This document shows positions 12,115 to 23,699 of a stretch of DNA of 64,000 bases, piece after piece. The position numbers and the translations under genes were made by a program. The notes beneath the pieces are model-generated. The model did not search any database. It was not told where the DNA came from and was given only the letters and a program-made list of their open reading frames with translations. Source of the stretch: Brachionus plicatilis. Lineage: Eukaryota; Rotifera; Eurotatoria; Ploima; Brachionidae. The stretch is taken from the NCBI GenBank assembly GCA_010279815.1, contig QEOQ01000493.1:558540-622539 (forward strand), read 5' to 3'. Within the stretch, counting starts at the first letter, position 1; each line of letters opens with the position of its first letter.

Positions 12115-13147
12115 ATGTTGTTCAAAGACGAAAAATTCAACACGTTTTTTCAATACTTTGGCCTATTCATATTTAGCTACACTTTGCTTAAAAATACCTA
12201 TCGCTTGTTGAACAACTTGGCAACATTTTATCTTGGCTATGGTTCGGCAGATTTAAAAAAAATCGGCTCATGGGCTGTCGTTACTGGTTGCACTGATGGC
12301 ATTGGCAAAGCATATGCAGAAAAGCTGGCCAACCTAGGCCTTAATCTAGTGCTGATCAGTCGCACTGAACAAAAGCTAAAAAATCAAGCTAAAGAAATCG
12401 AAGAAAAATTCAAAGTGGACACCAAAATAATAGCTGCTGACTTTTGTGAACAAAATTCGATTTATAGCGAAATAAAACAACAATTGACTGGCTTAGACAT
12501 TGGTATTTTGGTTAACAATGTTGGTGTGAGCTATCCGTATCCAGAATTTTTCGATGCTTTTGCCAAGAGCGAAAAAGCCGTCTCGGACATGATTAATTGT
12601 AACATTACATCGGTGACCAAAATGACTGCCATAGTTTTGCCTACAATGATAGAGAAACGCAAAGGTTTGATCATAAACAATGCATCTGGAAGTGGTCGAA
12701 TCCCAACTCCTTTATTGACTGTCTATTCGGCGTCCAAGGCTTATGTGGACTTTTTCTCAAGAGCTCTCAATACTGAATACAAGTCAAAAGGAATTGTTGT
12801 TCAATCGTTGTGTCCCTACTTTGTCTCTACTAAATTATCTGCTTTGCGCAGAAATTTTATGACACCAACTCCAACTGAGTTTGTTTCAAGTGCTCTGGCT
12901 ACTGTCAATTCTCAACCAGTTACCAATGGTTGTCTAATTCATAATTTACAGGTTTTTTTTTTTTTTTTTACTTTGAATTAATTAATAAAGTCAAGAATAT
13001 TTTAATGATTTTTTTAAGGGCTGGTTGTATGAAGATGTAGTTCCTTCAGCTCTTGTTGACAAAATGACTTTTAATATGATGCTTGGTGTCAGAGCCAAAG
13101 CCATTCGAAAAGCTAAAAAACTTGAGGAACAACAAAAACGAGATTAG
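12115..13147 (+). CDS. HSD17B12: Very-long-chain 3-oxoacyl-CoA reductase / 17-beta-HSD type 12-like
   Basis: The join 12115-12951, 13019-13147 gives 321 residues (human HSD17B12 has 312), with a 67-nt intron in phase 0. It is a classical short-chain dehydrogenase: NADP(H)-binding TGCTDGIG at residues 57-64, NNVG at 134-137, and catalytic Ser near 191-193 with YSASK at 204-208. The sequence NNVGVSYPYPEFF is characteristic of the HSD17B12/LET-767 group. An N-terminal hydrophobic segment (about 13-40) should anchor it in the ER membrane, and the tail ends KKLEEQQKRD. By family it carries out the first reduction of fatty-acid elongation; steroid activity in some members is secondary. AATAAA lies at 13196. 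The close homologues HSD17B3 and HSDL1 are less likely because of the elongase-type motif. Confidence 0.9.
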
Positions 13148-13792
13148 AAATCAATTAAAATTAGAATTAAATTTATTATTTTCTAGTTTTTAGCAAATAA
13201 ATATTTTAGATTAGTTTTTATTTTTTGTGTCTATGAAATTGACATATCTAATTAGTCGCATATCTATAAATATGTGTCTGAGAGGCATTGATAGATGTCA
13301 AACTTGATACGCATTCAACAAAAATCTAAAAAAAGAAAAACAAAATAAAATTTTTCAATTTGAAATTTTCATAAAATGAAAAATAAAATCATAAAATGAA
13401 GAATAAAATTTCATTATGTCCATTCATCTTGGAAAATCACGCGAAAATGAAAAAAAAATTTAACCTAAAATCTACATAATCAATTTTTAATTCTATTAAT
13501 TAAATAAAATGATAATTATTATTATATTTATTAACTAAATTTACAGTTTACATTAAAATGCTACAAGTCAATAAAATAATAGACAGTATAAAATTGTTAA
13601 TGTTAAATGCAGAATTTAAGCTTTAAAGCTGATGACTTATTAAAAAAAATTTAAATTAAAATTAAAATTGAGGAAAAAAAATACAAAAATTTTATTTGCC
13701 GCTAAAAAAAAAAAAAAAAAAAAACAATTCCATGAGAAGGATAGACGCATTTTATTTCTTTACAATTTTTTTTCACAAACATTCAAAGTAAT

Positions 13793-13823
<31 letters not shown>

Positions 13824-13854
13824 AGCAACAAAATCCCTAATTAGACTACTCAGC
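13148..13854. other. Convergent 3' intergenic region
   Basis: It lies between the 3' ends of the HSD17B12-like gene and the receptor gene. It contains a 19-A run near 13705-13725 and a (CAA)n microsatellite just before the receptor stop codon. No gene was seen. Confidence 0.5.
13793..13822. repeat. (CAA)n microsatellite
   Basis: About ten CAA units lie in the 3' flank of the minus-strand receptor gene, 33 bp beyond its stop codon. Confidence 0.9.
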
Positions 13855-15460
13855 TCACCAAATGCTTTTTCGTGCGTTTCTCAGCGACTTTCTGCGGTAA
13901 AACTCATTAGTTGTTGTCGTATTTATTTTGCACTGATTGTTATTTTCTTTTTTTATTCTCTTGTTAGACAATGCATACAAAAACGGATTGATAGTTGAAT
14001 TTAAATATCCGAGCCAAACTGTAACCGTAAATACCTCATCACTCACACAATTTTCACAAATGGCCACAATCAGAAAAACAATGAAATAGGGCGTAAAACA
14101 AAACGTAAATCCGATCACAATTGACGACAATTGCTTGAACGCTTTTTCTTGTTTATTCATAAAACCTTTGCGATTTATTGGCTTTTTGTTTGAATTGGCC
14201 AGACTCGATTTGCAATCACCTTTGACACCACCTTTGAGACCACCTTTGAAACCACCTTTGAGACCATTTTTTGCATTTTGCTGCCTGTTTTTCTCGTATA
14301 TAAAGGGAGAAAAGCAATTTTTTTTTTGCTGTGAATTTTTTCTTAATTGAGTGAACAAAGAATAAAAATGTTTGCCATTCAAATGGTGATGATTGCATTC
14401 AGAGTCACTCTTGTTTGGCTTCGAATGCAAGCACTCATTTGATTTAAATTGAAAGTTTTGAACAGATTTGGAGCGACATAGCCTGGCAACCATCTTGTCA
14501 TCGTGTGCATATTCAAATTTCTTAGTTTTTATTTTGGTATTGGCATTGGTTTTTGTTTTGATTTTTGGTTGTGATTGTTCGTCAATTGACGAGCATATGC
14601 TTAGGGATTTGGCGCGGTTAGTTGTGGATTTATTGGCAATGCCAATGTCATTAGACACAATGGACGAGTAGCGCATTATTGGATTGCGGTATCTTTTGTG
14701 AATGACCAAGTAGATTTTGGTGTTTATGGCTATCATGGCTATTAGAGGAACATAAAAGTTGATTATTGCGGTGCTCATTTTGAAAAAAATGTTCTTGTCG
14801 TATTCGGTGTTGCATTTGTCTTGGGCAACTGTTCGTTGTCCTTGGTTAAAAAAGTAAGGCCATCCAGTTATGGGCACTAGCCAGAGAAGAGAAATGCTCC
14901 ATGCTATTAGGATCATTATTAGGGCTCGTGATTTGGTTCTTTTGCCCAAATACTCTAGAGGCGACGTTATTGACCAGTACCGGTCCAAAGATAAGGTCAA
15001 CAAGTTTAGAATGGACGCAGTGCTGGCTGTGTAATCGGCGCTAAGCCAAATCAAGCACACTGGTACAGCTAAATATTTAATTATTTAATTAGAAATTAAT
15101 TGATTTAAAATGGAATTTAATTTAAATTTGTTCATTTCACTTACACAAAATCCACACATCATTTATGGCATATACTGTGGCCAAAGGCATAACAAAGATA
15201 CCAACTATTAGATCAGCACAAGCAAGGCTTATGATGAACAAATTGCCAACCTTGACGACAAAAAAATTCAAAAAAAAATTTATTCTTAAAAATTGTAAAA
15301 AAACTACCATTGAGGTTTTTCTGTACTTGTAAATCACAATTATGTTTCCAAATATTGTTACAAAACACAAAGCACCCATTATAATTCCGAACAAAATTCG
15401 GATCTCATTGAGATCCATTAGTCGAATTTTTTCACTTTGATTGGATTTGTTCATCATCAT
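13855..15460 (-). CDS. HRH1-like: Histamine H1-like biogenic amine GPCR
   Basis: The minus-strand join 15460-15308, 15250-15145, 15068-13855 gives 490 residues (human H1 receptor 487). The introns are 57 and 76 nt. TM1 contains FGNIIVIYK and TM2 SLACADLIVG. TM3 has WLSADYTASTAS with the amine-binding Asp at about residue 98, then the DRYWSI motif. TM4 ends in GWPYFF, followed by the CNTEY loop and STAIINFYVP in TM5. TM6 begins KAFKQL and has FCFTPYFIVFLI. TM7 is WLGYLNSTINPFLY. The TM3, TM5 and TM6-7 stretches resemble H1 more than muscarinic receptors, the nearest alternative. The third cytoplasmic loop is over 170 residues, basic and Ser/Asn-rich, with a KGGFKGGLKGG-type repeat. Amine identity is inferred; histamine is the best guess, Gq coupling by family. 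The 5' flank from 15461 is upstream. Confidence 0.85.
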
Positions 15461-16463
15461 TTTAACTAAATAGAGTAAAATAACATTTGTTCGAATTTAA
15501 TCTAGAAAAGAAAAGTTTAAATATTTATTTTTTGTTGGCTCAACCATTTGTCATTTGGAGAGCACGAATTTTCAAATCTTAAAAAGTTTTCTTCAAAAAT
15601 GTTTGCTTCAATTTCTCTTTCTTACTCACTCACTCACTTAATGCAAAAATGGTTTCTTATGACGCTGGCATTGCCACCAGACTTGACTTTGAAATATTGA
15701 TGATTTCAAATGAAATAAACAATTGTGCCAAAAGTAATTTTAAATCAAAATTCCAATTTGATCATAAGGCATCATAAATTCTAACTAATTTATTTAAATA
15801 CTTGAATATCGATTTTTAGTGCTGTGATGTGAACTTATTCGTTTTCTTGTTCCGACTAAATTATCCGAGATTATCTGTTTGAGTAGAATCAAATGAAGAC
15901 TGAGAATATTCGAGTTCAAACAAGAAATAAAGAAATTCCAATCAAAATTTTAATATCAACTTAAAAGTGACGCATTATCAACTACAACAAAAATTTTACA
16001 TTCTGACAGGCATTGATTTCATTTCAAATAATTGTTTTTTGTTTTTTGTTTTTTGCTTTGTGTCTTGAGAACATTTATTCACAAAAATATTTTCAAAATA
16101 AAAATTGAAATTAAAAATTAAAATTAAAATTAAAAAGAGAAGTGAAAAATTTTTTTTTCCTTCTTTTTTTTGAATTTCTGATTAAATAGCTTTTTTTGAA
16201 GGCCTTATTTTTACCTTGATTGAACGTTGAATTTGCACCATTTTCCTGGTCTCAAAGATGTTGACAAAAATGTGTTTTTTATTTTATCTTTATTTTAATT
16301 GATTTTGATTGAATTCTTAGCTTATTTTACAGAACTCCCCTGATATTTTCTTACAAAACGAAATAAAAATCTACGCAAGTGAAACAATTTGTTTTTCCAA
16401 TTTAAAAATTATCTTTCTTTAAGTAAACCTCGAAATAAATGTGGAGGAGGAGTAGCAATTTTA
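15461..16463. other. Upstream region of the H1-like receptor
   Basis: No gene was seen. It includes (CTCA)n at about 15626-15640, a GTTTTTT-type repeat near 16035-16055 and an (AATTAAA)n run at about 16100-16135. Confidence 0.45.
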
Positions 16464-17655
16464 CAGTATATTGCAAGAGCCTAGAAATATTTTTTTGATT
16501 TTCTTTTTTTTTTTCAAAAACTATTAAGATTAATTTAAAAATAAAAATCTAAAAACACTAGATTTGAGTTTTTTTTCTCTTTAATCTTATACATCACACT
16601 AAGTATATATTTTTTTACCTGCTCATGATTCTAAATTGTAAATTTAAAAGAATGAATATTCTTTTAAAAAATCCAGACCAAAAAATCTTAATATTGCCAA
16701 AGAAATGGGTAAAAAACCATCTAAAAGTTCAATAAAATAGCAGATTATAACAGGCCTGGTGAAAAGTGAAGAGAAGCCGTAAGAAAGTATTTTTTACTTT
16801 GAAATATCGGCAAAAAAATATAAGTGGTAAAAGAAAAGGTTGAATTGGTCAGTTAATGACTTGGTGAGAGGTGTCTTTAGTGATGAGTCCTATTTTGAGG
16901 TTTTTAATAGAATAATAGTTAAACGGTTTAATAAAAAGAAATCTCACCCTACATTTTGTACACCAATATTACCAAAGGGATTAGGATCAGTATGAATATC
17001 GAGATGCATTTCTTGTAAAGGCGCTGGTGTATCCAACATTTATCCTGAGTGTATTAGCCAGTATATGTATATTCTAACACTTCCAAACAGCCTTTTACCA
17101 TCAGTGGATCTTTTTCATGATGTGGAAGAACAATTGATTTTTCAGCGCTCGGGCACACAGAGCTTTTTCTGTTACTTATCAGTTTGATTAGCACAATAAA
17201 GAGATTATACCAGAGTGTGCCAGATTACCGAGTATCAATCCAAAAGAAAATTTATGATCAACACCAAGATAACTTCAATTGAACATCCTCAAAAAGAAGT
17301 TCTTCACAACGAGTGGCTTAATATTCAGACAGAATTCGTGTAGAAACTAATCAAAGCCAAAAAGAGTTTTGGATTTTTATGTTATAAAGCTAAAGGTGGT
17401 CATTTTAAAAATTAAAAAAAAGACATTTCTTAACTTTTGCACCAGTTTTTTTTTTTTAATTTTTCTTTTGCAATTTTGCTTGTTATCTTGTTTGTCTTTT
17501 ATGTTTTGTATTTCTTTTTTATTTTTATAAAATTGGATTTTTTGATTAATAGATTAAAAAAAATTATCTTCACTTTTTTTTATTCACCTTTTTTGCAAAA
17601 GATAAAAGACATTTTTCTCTAAAATAAAATATTTATTAACTTTTGCAGCATACTG
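16464..17655 (+). mobile_element. Dead Tc1-like DNA transposon with transposase relic
   Basis: Ends CAGTATATTGCAA (16464) and, inverted, CAGTATGCTGCAA (17655) are flanked by TA on both sides. The 1,192-bp length suits a Tc1/mariner element. Inside, the plus strand shows decayed Tc1 transposase: FSDESYFEVF (second catalytic Asp region), KGLGSV then RCISCKGAGVSNIYPE, SARAHRAFSV after a frameshift (compare NAPAHRA), and PSINPKENL followed by TGA where Trp is expected (compare P.LNPIENLW, last catalytic Glu). Several stops and frame changes show it is inactive. Confidence 0.75.
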
Positions 17656-18739
17656 TATTTAAATAAAAGATCAATTTTGTCAAGACTAATAATTTAAAAA
17701 ATACTCAGCAAAGCTACTTGACATCAAAATCAACATAAAAATGAATAGTTGTTTATCCTTAATTTATAGAATCCATTTAATTAGCTACTTAATTTTAAAC
17801 TTTTTGAACAAATAAACAAAAACTATAAAAGCTTTATTCGTGGTTATTATTTAAATGCTTGGTCAAAAAAGAAAATGGAAGCTTATTAAGGATAAATAAA
17901 TTAGACCTCGCAGCAAGCTTAGACAAATCTTCCGTCTTTATTTTTTTGGATCTCTTCCACCCTCTTAGAAAAAATTACTGATTTTAAGGTGTTATTTAAT
18001 AATGATATGAAAGTGACCATTTCCCAATTAAAAAAATAAAATAAACAGCACTGATTTGCTAAGAGGATTTGGCGATGTCTTTCGTAAATTAATGTTATTT
18101 TACGTTAAAAAAATGTAATTTTACAATAAATTTCGTAAAATGACTTTAGAAAAAATACCATAATTAACGAAAAACGTTTTATTTACGTAGAATAGCGTTA
18201 ATTTGCGTAAAATTACCGGTTTTCAATAATGCCAAATAGTCGCTAGATTTTGGCTCGTTTTGGGTTTTTCAATTCAAAATTTGATTTTCCAATTTTTTAA
18301 TTCATTTTTCCACAAAAGGTTTCCAGTAAATTTTCGTTAAATTACGAAAAGAATTATTTTTTTTTAGCTAAAAAATTGTAAAATAATGTAAAATTCGTAA
18401 AAAGCTAATTTGTTAAATTTATTGATTAATTATACTTTTAAAAATTATTGCGTTCATTTTTTAAAACGAGCATTTTAAAGCTATTTACTTTAAAACTATT
18501 TACTACTCTTACACATGCTGTGTTAAAATCTAATAATTTAGGCATTTTTTTTTATTATTGTGTATATTCTATGTATTTTTTTTTAATTATGTACAAACAA
18601 AATTAAATTAAGTTTATTTTGAATTATTTTGTGTATTCTTTTTATTAATAAATTTTGTGTGAAAAAATATTTAGCTCCAACATAAATTAGAGGCCTTTTA
18701 AAATTATCTGTCTTTTTTATGAACCAAAATATTTCTTAA
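17656..18739. other. Intergenic, with a TTACG-rich block
   Basis: From about 18069 to 18420 the words CGTAAA/TTTACG and GTTATTTTACG recur, and the two edges are weakly inverse to each other, as in an old MITE. Elsewhere it is A/T low complexity. No gene is supported. Confidence 0.35.
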
Positions 18740-19010
18740 TCATCTAATAGAAATAAAAAGGACAATGCTTTGTTTTTTGGCATTTCTAAAGCTTTTGAAA
18801 GAGAATGACATGATACATGATAGTCTAATTTAAAAACTAATAAAAATAAAATATCCGTACTATCTGCAAATGGTCATTTAAGTGATGAATATTCAATAAC
18901 TGTGGGCGTCCACTGAAGCCAAATAATTATTTCTATTTTGTTCTGTATATTGATTAACCATATTCTAAAAAGAATTAAAAAAGAATACTTTCTCTAATTT
19001 TCAGATTTCA
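18740..19010 (+). mobile_element. LINE reverse-transcriptase fragment
   Basis: Broken frames give LFFGISKAFERE (compare F.DLEKAFDRV) and, about 130 bp on, YSITVGVH then a stop and SQIIISILFCILINHILKRIKKE. This corresponds to the GVHQGS.LSPLLF.L.I segment of the RT domain of RTE/CR1-type elements. In-frame stops (e.g. TGA in place of the Gly codon) show decay. Confidence 0.55.
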
Positions 19011-19600
19011 TTTTTAACCAAACTGGTAGAGCAGTATTTATAAAGGGTTTTGAATCAAGATTCATCGAAAAACTGACTCTACCGTGCAATTACTACCTTA
19101 GTAAATCTTCTTTTTTCCAGAAACTTCAACTATACAAACACGTGTCATTTGTAACTTCATATTTCAATTTATCTTTTTTTAATTTTCTGTTCATTTTTTT
19201 TTAATTTTTATTTTATTCTGTAGGAGCTTTATCTCGTTACAGTAAACAAATAAATAATAATAAAAATTATACTCTATCTTTTTTTCGTTTCATTTTATTA
19301 ATTTCGAAAATAAGGTATCAGAACATATTTGTTTGACAATTTAATTTGATTAATCCTTCTACATCTAAATACATAATTATTTCATCCAAAAATAGACCTG
19401 AGATTTGGTGTCTCAAAATTGAGACAACACAAAGATTAAAAAAAAACAAAAAAAATGTAAGAGCTTGACAAAATGTGCACTTAGCTTTGTTTGGTTGTGA
19501 ATATTTTTCAAAAATAAAAAACCTACTTGGCTACTTGTGAATAATAGAATTAATAGAATTATTATTAGAGATTGGAAAAAAATTTAAATTTCAATACAAA
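19011..19600. other. Upstream region of CDC23
   Basis: No gene was seen. AT-rich with CTCGTTACAGTAAAC near 19235 and A-runs near 19440; the CDC23 promoter presumably lies in the last few hundred bases. Confidence 0.4.
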
Positions 19601-22600
19601 ATGAACAACAAAGTGATCCTGAATAAAACAAGCACTTTGGACATTGGCAAAGAGCTGCAATCATGCGTTTTGATGTACGACTATTTGGGCCTTGTTCGCT
19701 CTCACAAATGGTGTTCGGAAATGCTCTATTCCATGGATGACATGATTGTGGGCGAAGACTCGCTAAAAATTGATTTCAACGAAGTAGAATTTAAAGAAAC
19801 TATTTTTGATTTTAAGAATATTGAAAAAAATATTTAAGATTGTGGGCAGCAAAGAGTTTGTCAAATTTAAACTAGCTACAAGCTACTTTAATCTAAAAGA
19901 GTATCAACGTGCTGCTTTCTACTTGGCCGAATGTGAATCTCAGCCAGCATTTTTTCTCTACATTTACTCTAAATACATGGTAACATTTAATCTATCTATT
20001 TTGTTAATTCAATTAATTGAAGAGAATTGCTCAAGGCTATTCTAAAAAAAAATGCCGACAACAAGTCCGACCTATTGAGTAAGAAAATTTTTGCTTCTAA
20101 AATTTAGAATTTTCACTCTAAGACTTTTCAAACTATGACTAAACTTGAACAATTTAAAAGATAACGTTGACTCGAATTTTTTAGACAGTCTTCAAGGACT
20201 GCGCGCCGAACTCTCCGCCAAGTACTACAAGAAACAATTGGATGCATTTGGTCTTTACGTGTACGCAATTGTGCTCAATAGACTTAAGTTGACCGACGAG
20301 GCCATAAATATTTTGATCGAGTGTGTGAAAAAAAGGCCATCGTTGTGGTGCGCATGGCTCGAATTGGCCTCTCTAATAAAATCAATTGAAACAGTGATTT
20401 TTTTTTTTCTTTTTAATTTTTTTAATTTTTTTCTTTTTAATTTTTTTCTTTTTAAATTTTTTCTTTTTAAATTTTTTTCTTTTTAATTTTTCTTTTTAAT
20501 TTTTTACTTTTTAATTTTTTTCTTTTTAATTTTTTTCTTTTTAAATTTTTTCTTTTTAGATTTTTTTCTTTTTAATTTTTCTTTTTAATTTTTTTCTGTT
20601 TTTCGTTTCTATTCTATTCTAAATTTCTTCTCTCTAGTCACTTTTCTAGTCACTTTTCTAATCACTTTTCTAAATTTAAATAAAATTTATTTGTTGTCCA
20701 CATTTAAGCATTTAAAAATTGAATAACATTTAAGCTCAACTCGTTGAATCACAACGCGTTGCCACAACACTGGATCAAAGACTTGTTTTTGGCACAATGC
20801 TACATGGAAATGAGTCTGAGCGAAGAAGCACTCAACATATACACAGTTTATTGTGAGAAAGGCTTTGCCAAAAGCATTTATATCAAATCACAAATGGCAA
20901 AGTGTTACGACAATCTTCGCGAGGGAAGAGAGTGTAAGCAAACGTTTGAATACATTCGCAAGTTGGATCCGTATAATTTAGACTTTATGGACATTTACTC
21001 GAATGTTTTGTTTGTGCTCGAGGAACATGTTCAGCTGGCCATATTGGCACAAGAGGCCTGCGAAATCGACAAGTACAAGCCAGAAAGCTGCTGCATCATT
21101 GGAAACTACTACAGTTTACAGAACGAGCATCACAAAGCCGTCAATTACTTCAAACGAGCTCTCAAACTCAATCCAAACTATTTACAAGCGTGGACCTTGA
21201 TGGGACACGAATACATGGAGCTAAAAAATAGCACCTCTGCCATCCAATCGTATACAAACGCAATTGATCTAAATGCCAAAGACTATAGAGCCTGGTACGG
21301 TCTGGGCCAAACATACGAAATTCTAAAGCTCTATTCGTACAGTCTCTACTACTACAAACAAGCCTATTTGCTCAGACCAAATGACTCCAGGTTCATTGTT
21401 GCCATGGGCGATGTGTATGCCAAATTGGAAAAATGGGACGAAGCTAAAAGATGTTTTATCAAAGCTTACACTGTCGGCGACTACGAAGGATCTTCATTGT
21501 GCAAATTGGCCAAGTATGCTTTTTTTTTTCTTCTAAAACTCTTCTCTCTTGTCACTGAATAAAAATTTTTTTATTTCTTACTTATTTTTTCTTAATTTTT
21601 TCTTAATTTTTCTTAATTTTTTTTTTTTTCTTGGATTTTTTGTTCCATAATTAACATGAGCTCTTTCCAAACAAATTATTTAATTTAAATCCTTAAAATA
21701 AATTTTGAGTTTTTACCGCTTTTACAATTTTTCTGCCGACTAATTTAGAAGGAAAAAAATTCAAGTCTGTGTCAACCTTTAATTTATTTCCGAATAACAA
21801 CAAAAAAAACGAAGATAAAAATTGTAAAATTGAACTTTTACTTCAATTGATTACTCTCGATCACAAAACAACACAATTTGCATTGATTTATGTTTTTAAA
21901 TTCATCAAAGACCTAGCTTTAGAGATATTTTTTTTTTAAATGTTTCTGAGTGCACAAATAAAAAAAACAACATTTAAAAATTTGAAAACAACAAAAAATC
22001 TTTTCCCAATTTAGGAAAAAAAAGAGCTGTTAAAAAATAATAAACAGTACAATACATGGCATAGAGTTTTTTTTATTTATTTTTTTTGTTTGTTAATTCC
22101 TGAAGGATCTTACGCTCACTCATTTAGTTTTGGTGCATTTTAAAAGTGACAAGGTGACAAAATATGATCGATTTTTTGTTAATTATTTTCTTTTCTATTC
22201 AAAGAGTGTACGAAAAATTAAACGAACCCATCAATGTAGCAATAGCTTATGATCAATTTTCTGAAGACCAAAAAATTCTTAAATCAAATTCAACAGTAAG
22301 TACATTTGTTGCTCATGAATTGAATGGAAAAATAAAAAAATTAATTAATTTTTGTTCAAGCTGCTGACTCAAGAGCTTAGTCAAGCTTATAAATATTTAG
22401 CTAACTTTTATTTGAAAAAAATGAAATTAGACAATGCATACGACGCTGCCACAAAATGTCTTGAATTTGCCGAAGTAATCCCATTTGAGAACTCTCAATT
22501 GAATTAAATTAAATAGAATTTTATTTCAAATATTTACTTTTAGACTCGTCAAGAGGCACAAAGTATTCTAAGTCAAATAGCCCAGTCGAGAAACGCGCTC

Positions 22601-22948
22601 AGAGAACAAGAGCAGTCAGCTGCGGGCTCATCGGCCAACGTTGACATGGAAATGGGCACAAGTCGTCCATCTCAAAGCGACAATCTGCTCAATGCCAACC
22701 AAGTAAATGAACGTGCCTTGTCTCCTTCGCTCATAGCACTCGACAATTCAGACAATCCAAACATAAACGACACAAACACTTCCATGATGAATTTTGCTCC
22801 GAATCAAATGGCTGAGCGCAATCAAGCACCTTCGTCATCGTCCGAGCTGCCCACCAACTCGAACAGCTCTCAAATTCAGCATGACAGTGACTCCGAGTCC
22901 GAGCATTTTTTCTCCAATTTTAATATAAAAAAAAGATCTTTAAATTAA
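19601..22948 (+). CDS. CDC23: Anaphase-promoting complex subunit 8 (CDC23)
   Basis: Eight exons: 19601-19783, 19839-19979, 20036-20078, 20161-20393, 20735-21513, 22205-22295, 22361-22474, 22544-22948; 662 residues (human 597). Introns 1 and 2 are 55 and 56 nt; the others are 82, 341, 691, 65 and 69. It is a TPR protein: the N-terminal APC8 region has HKWCSEMLYSMDD and LATSYFNLKEYQRAA. A TPR array follows, including NYYSLQNEHHKAVNYFKRAL, AWTLMGHEYMELKNS and YRAWYGLGQTYEILK, nearly identical to animal CDC23. It is a scaffold subunit of the APC/C ubiquitin ligase that drives mitotic exit in the nucleus. The C-terminal 100 residues are Ser/Asn-rich and diverged. The apparent frame change near 19830 is resolved by the 55-nt first intron, not a mutation. 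AATAAA is at about 23016. Confidence 0.95.
20395..20600 (+). repeat. T-rich minisatellite in a CDC23 intron
   Basis: About 13 imperfect tandem copies of a 13-16 nt unit (TTTTTTCTTTTTAAT type) fill most of intron 4. It is pyrimidine-rich on the coding strand and lies just after the splice donor. Confidence 0.85.
21514..22204 (+). other. Long CDC23 intron 5
   Basis: This 691-bp intron is far longer than its neighbours. It has poly-T and TTTTTCTTAA repeats at its start and A/T low complexity elsewhere. No nested gene was seen. Confidence 0.6.
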
Positions 22949-23191
22949 ATTTTTTTTCTCATTTTTCTTTTTATATTTTGGACTCGATTGTAAAAATTAA
23001 GCTTAATTTCTATTAAAACTAATAAAACGTATTTAATAATAAAAAAATTAAAAAACAAAATAAAAAAGTACAAGTTAGTTTTAACTGCTGGGTTTTGACA
23101 CTCAGCTAATGTTGACTATATAAACTATTTTTTTCTAGATTTTCAATTTCGAGACAGTTTAATTCATTTTTTGGCACATAGAACTAAAAAA

Positions 23192-23699
23192 ATGTCTAGA
23201 GAAAATCAGAAACCAGCTAAGCGTTTAAAACGAAACGATTTGATAGCTCAACGAGAAAGACAAAAGCTAAAGCACAAATTGAACAAAGAAATGAGAAAAG
23301 AACGCAAGTTGAATATAAACGAAACTAAACTTGACTCAAAAAAAATTATCAACGAGCAAGACAAAGTGTCCAATGCTAATGAAACAAAGCCAAGGGTGCC
23401 CAAGGTGTCTTCGTATAAAAAAGCTCAAATGGAATATGAGCGCAAAGAGGCTGAAAAAAAAAACAAAATTGAGGTATTATATCACTAAATTTAATGTTTA
23501 TTTAATGTTTATTTGGTGTTTGTTTGGTATCAAGGAGGCGAAAAAATGTCACCAAGAAAAACAAAACGCTTTGAAAAATTATAAAAAATCTAAAAAGAAA
23601 AAATTTAGAAATTTATGCAAAAAAACAAAGAATGGGCAAATATTGATGGGCCGTCAAATCGACACATTACTTGACAAAATTGAAAAAAACAATAAATAA
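23192..23699 (+). CDS. CCDC59: CCDC59/TAP26-like basic nucleolar protein (FYV7-type)
   Basis: The join 23192-23473, 23535-23699 gives 148 residues, with a 61-nt intron in phase 0. The start is the ATG preceded by AAAAAA (MSRENQK). The protein is strongly basic with a long Lys/Glu-rich helix: RNDLIAQRERQKLKHKL, then YERKEAEKKNKIEEAKK. The C-terminus KKTKNGQILMGRQIDTLLDKI fits the conserved end of CCDC59/TAP26 (KKTKKGQP......LL.KI), the animal relative of yeast Fyv7, a small-subunit rRNA-processing factor. Function in ribosome assembly is inferred from the family. It starts 243 bp after CDC23 on the same strand. The poly(A) signal AATAAA overlaps the stop codon. Confidence 0.65.

Noticed and set aside
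17437..17622. 61-codon hydrophobic frame
   Set aside because: Poly-T translation inside the Tc1 relic.
19784..19838. Apparent frameshift in CDC23 between two overlapping frames
   Set aside because: A 55-nt GT..AG intron in phase 0 joins the two frames exactly and matches the size of the other short introns, so no mutation is needed.
23192..23699. Upstream TTG start at 23171 for the CCDC59-like gene
   Set aside because: A nuclear animal gene should start at ATG; the ATG at 23192 is in frame with an A-rich context.
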